Positions 62,201-64,000 of a stretch of DNA of 64,000 nt are shown in pieces. The DNA lies in contig NZ_CP173170.1 in assembly GCF_044788715.1 (NCBI RefSeq), positions 1,240,001 through 1,304,000 on the forward strand, in the 5' to 3' direction. The stretch comes from Methylotuvimicrobium sp018830325. GTDB lineage: Bacteria; Pseudomonadota; Gammaproteobacteria; Methylococcales; Methylomonadaceae. A program made the translations under genes and the position numbers. Position 1 is the stretch's first letter, and each line of letters starts with the position of its first letter. The notes under the pieces were generated by a model, which saw only the letters and a list, made by a program, of their open reading frames with translations, was not told where the DNA came from and did no database searches.

Positions 62201-62997
62201 ATGAAATCCAGAGTCCAAGCCCGGTCGTTGCGGCAGCGGTAGACGAAGCCGTTGAGCGTATCGAGCACGCGCGACAGCGTATCGTTAGTCAATCGACCGG
62301 TCGTACGTATCAACCACGCAAACGAAAGTGCAATCGAAATCGCGCATAGCGCTTTCGGCAATTGCACCGGCAGTCCTGTGGTTTCGGCAAAGTGTTTTGC
62401 GGTCGGTAGCCATGGCAGCAAAGACAAACCGTTTGATACGAATAAGGTCAAGAAACCGTAAACGGCGAATGCCGCGGCTCCGGCAAATAACCAACAAATG
62501 TTTATTTCGGCTTTGTCGCCGTAAGCAGGATCTTGACGGCTTGCCAATAGCATGAAACTTGCCAAAAATGCTCCCGGAGCACCGGCAAAATAGCGCAGAC
62601 TAAACTCTATTCCCGAGAATGGGTCGTTTGAATTGACGGCGAAAGCCGCGCTAACGGCCGTTAACATGCCATAGAGCGGTAATGCGGGTAGGCGTATTGC
62701 AGTGGATATCGAATTCAATCCGCGCCGTCCGAATTCCAAGAGCGCGCAAAATGAGCCGGTTAAGAGTAAAGCGCTTGCGATAGTTAGCCAGTTCGCATCG
62801 TTGTGTATGCGTTCCCCTTCGATGAGCTCCAGAAAGCCGTGCGAAAAACCGAAGCCCGCCAGCCAATTTAAATGCCGGAAAACAAACAAGGGGTTGTTTG
62901 GTTTCGGTAATACGGAAACTACCGCGCCCAAGCAAAAAAAAGCCAAACCGTAAATTTGAAAGATCAGGCCAAGATAGGTTTCGCTCCACGCGTTCAT
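59191..62997 (-). CDS. Hybrid sensor kinase: membrane domain, five PAS, HisKA, ATPase, REC
   Basis: 1268 residues. About seven hydrophobic segments at 1-235 make an uncharacterised membrane sensor. Five PAS/PAC modules follow (about 245-860), a HisKA with MSHELRTPLNAILGFGQLL, ATPase with NLLSNAVKYNRDGG, DTGYGIS and GTGIGLALA, and a C-terminal receiver with Asp in LILLDINLPDIDG and Lys in LTKPFDV. It should autophosphorylate and pass phosphate to its own receiver and then to an HPt protein; the HPt domain encoded at 49517-51178 is the only one visible here. Confidence 0.95.
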   Translation of the reverse strand: MNAWSETYLGLIFQIYGLAFFCLGAVVSVLPKPNNPLFVFRHLNWLAGFGFSHGFLELIEGERIHNDANWLTIASALLLTGSFCALLEFGRRGLNSISTAIRLPALPLYGMLTAVSAAFAVNSNDPFSGIEFSLRYFAGAPGAFLASFMLLASRQDPAYGDKAEINICWLFAGAAAFAVYGFLTLFVSNGLSLLPWLPTAKHFAETTGLPVQLPKALCAISIALSFAWLIRTTGRLTNDTLSRVLDTLNGFVYRCRNDRAWTLDFMTGGVEQLTGYSPEALLPPRSLNYNELIHADDTERVWNEVQAAISERREFEIDYRILTRNGDIRWVCEYGKGVFGGNGKLLFIEGRITDDTARRQAEAGLHIKNAAVDASITPIAIAGPDAKLSYVNPAFAELWHLPDTRSVLGRSALEFWKDHDKAEAVIDNLSAKGQWQGDLIAKRFDGSTVEVQLSASMVNDQDGAPLCMMASFLDISGRKQAEKELLQERDFTNSLINTAPVIVLLLDPQGFILHVNRYFEQLTGYRFHEVIGKEWFASFLPKRDRDRIRQIFRRSVHQEPAQGNINPIVIRNGEERDIEWHSEMMRDANGTITGLLCTGQDVTERRTIQQRAEMLQLLADSSAQGIGWANLTGKVNYFNQALRRLLAVPENADVGDYTFFDFYQENQLMELKSRILPEVLQNEFWTGEFDITAVDGRVISTIHSIFLIKDSDDNPIAFANVITDLTERKRAETELKRLNLELEQRVLERTAELERQSRRNAMIVDAAIDGFFTADLQGKIRDCNDAYCVMLGYTRDELLGLHIADIEALETPKQLEAHIAQVIELGRDRFDTRHRRFDGTLLDVEVNVTLNELGGERLFFAFVSDISERKRSETMLVAAREEAERANAAKSEFLSRMSHELRTPLNAILGFGQLLEADTEQALTDIQADNLHEILQAGSHLLTLINEVLDLSRIESGRIELDLDVIAVGPILQSCVKQIKPLAEQRGIAIRFESIDNCSVLADSTRLKQVLLNLLSNAVKYNRDGGWIAVDCIYAGPDRLRIGVKDTGYGISAESLPRLFKPFERLESAYQDIEGTGIGLALAKKLVESMHGKIGVDSTPGEGSRFWFELPSAVLLDTETSTVPAKPSAIAASKNIPNRCKLLYVEDNPANLRLVQKILAARQNMELFTAVNAMDGLAIAAHEHPNLILLDINLPDIDGFEALRRLKSNPTTRYIPVIAVTANAMRRDIERGITTGFADYLTKPFDVLKFLQCIDRFKLTPDGNPHAP

Positions 62998-64000
62998 GAT
63001 GAATTCCGGTCCTTTTTAATGCGGTTAAGCAAATCGTCCAATATGCCGTTGAATTGCGCGATGTCCAACGGCTTGGTTAAATAGTCGGCGAACCCGGCCG
63101 CTTTGCCCCGTTCGATATCGCGTGGCATCGCATTGGCGGTGATCGCGACGACCGGTGCGGACTTAACGATAGGGTCGTTTTGAAATATGGATAATACCTG
63201 AAAGCCGTTCAAATTCGGCATGTTGATGTCGAGCAGAATGAGGTCGGGGCGATGCGCTCGGGCTAATTCGATGCCCAGCTCCGGCGTATGGGCAGTAATC
63301 AGACGAATGTGCCGTTGTCTTTCGAGTATTTGAGAGACGAGCCGGATATTGGATGGATTGTCTTCGATATAGAGCACGAGCTGTTGCCTCGAGCGACTCT
63401 GGAATGTCGGCGGCTCGATGGCTGCGGATGTTTTAGGCGATTCCAATAAGGCCGGGCTTGAGGCCGCCGGAAGCGTGATCATGAAACGGCTGCCCACGCC
63501 GACTTCGCTTTCGACCTCGATCGAACCGCCCATCATTTCAACGATACGACGAGAGATGGTCAGTCCGATGCCGGTACCTTCGATCGCGCTGTATTCGGCG
63601 TCGAGACGGTTGAACGGTTGAAAGAGTTCATGCAAACGTTCCTTTGGAATACCGCGTCCGGTATCGGTTATTTGTATTGACATGTATTCGCTGTCTTTAG
63701 GCTGGGCCTCTATGGTCACTAAGCCGCCTTCGCGATTATATTTGATCGCATTGGAAATCAAATTGAGTAGCGTTTGTTTGAGCCGTGTTTGATCGGCCTG
63801 TACTGAAAAGCCTTCGTGCGTATGGTTGCGGAGGCTTATTTTGCGTTTATCCGCTTGTGTGGATACCAGGCTCATGCATTCCACAATAATCGGTGCGATC
63901 CTTACGGGTTCTATGGATAGCGAAATCCGGCCGGACTCGATCTTGGCTAAATCCAATATTTCGTTGATTAAATCGAGCAAGTGCCTGCCGGCCTTGAGAA
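62994..64000 (-). CDS. Hybrid sensor histidine kinase, C-terminal part (N-terminus beyond right edge)
   Basis: Partial: the frame is open through base 64000 (LKAGRHLLDLINEILDLAKI at the edge is the second half of HisKA). ATPase domain with NLISNAIKYNREGG, DTGRGIP and GTGIGLTIS, then a receiver with Asp in LILLDINMPNLNG and Lys in LTKPLDI. Its catalytic part is similar to the 59191-62997 kinase, with which it overlaps by 4 bp, so the two are probably duplicates. The sensor part is not in the window. Confidence 0.93.
   Translation of the reverse strand, partial: LKAGRHLLDLINEILDLAKIESGRISLSIEPVRIAPIIVECMSLVSTQADKRKISLRNHTHEGFSVQADQTRLKQTLLNLISNAIKYNREGGLVTIEAQPKDSEYMSIQITDTGRGIPKERLHELFQPFNRLDAEYSAIEGTGIGLTISRRIVEMMGGSIEVESEVGVGSRFMITLPAASSPALLESPKTSAAIEPPTFQSRSRQQLVLYIEDNPSNIRLVSQILERQRHIRLITAHTPELGIELARAHRPDLILLDINMPNLNGFQVLSIFQNDPIVKSAPVVAITANAMPRDIERGKAAGFADYLTKPLDIAQFNGILDDLLNRIKKDRNSS

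Overview
The window reads as the chromosome of a gammaproteobacterium. The housekeeping order is typical of that class: thrS-infC-rpmI-rplT-pheS-pheT-ihfA-merR, and miaB-ybeZ-ybeY-ybeX, with nadE-csiV, uvrB, pth and ppk1 nearby. The mid-GC content, the very dense PAS/GAF signalling, and the small palindromic repeats and 7-bp satellites between genes fit a type I methanotroph such as Methylotuvimicrobium/Methylomicrobium. No methane or methanol oxidation gene is present, so the genus is an inference.

Layout. (1) 1-7317, minus strand: a tight four-gene signalling operon with a kinase-less multi-PAS/GAF membrane sensor, a membrane histidine kinase, an Rcp1-type response regulator and a REC-PAS-GGDEF-EAL protein that runs off the left edge. 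(2) 7927-18113: a membrane di-iron fatty-acid-hydroxylase-like protein, an unknown coiled-coil protein, a fusion of amide-binding-like, PAS, GGDEF, EAL and C-terminal BLUF domains, then a quinone oxidoreductase, a mercaptopyruvate sulfurtransferase, nadE and csiV. (3) 18410-29071: miaB-ybeZ-ybeY-ybeX, two divergent lipoproteins (MliC-like and double META), an aspartate aminotransferase divergent from uvrB, a transglutaminase-like protein and a small duplicated membrane protein. (4) 29549-37302: tRNA-Val, the translation operon (infC appears to start with ATC; a candidate Phe leader peptide and terminator precede pheS) and tRNA-Pro. (5) 37408-49304: pth, a Bax1-I protein with a lipoprotein, a truncated haemoglobin, a YgjP-like metallopeptidase, a thioredoxin-like protein, a spermidine-synthase-like membrane protein, an ABM monooxygenase with an iron alcohol dehydrogenase, and ppk1. 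(6) 49517-64000, minus strand: at least seven almost contiguous signalling genes. Two are hybrid kinases, one is REC-HD-GYP, two are paralogous PAS kinases, one is a lone REC and one is HPt-REC-REC-GGDEF. The last hybrid kinase runs off the right edge.

How the parts work together. Both ends of the window convert sensory input into cyclic-di-GMP. The right cluster has an HPt domain on the diguanylate cyclase that could take phosphate from the hybrid kinases' receivers, and an HD-GYP enzyme that could oppose it. The BLUF fusion adds blue light, and possibly a small amide-like ligand, as further inputs.

Intergenic DNA is the other striking part. One palindromic element family shares a core around GTGAATACGTCC (copies near 27.5, 38.5, 41.9 and 46.9 kb). 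Two of these copies are interrupted at the same TGAA by a second 64-65 bp inverted-repeat element flanked by 4-bp duplications, and the 46.9 kb copy is the empty site. Separately, 7-bp tandem repeats supply the 3' ends and stop codons of three genes, and the largest array abuts the 5' end of the metallopeptidase gene.
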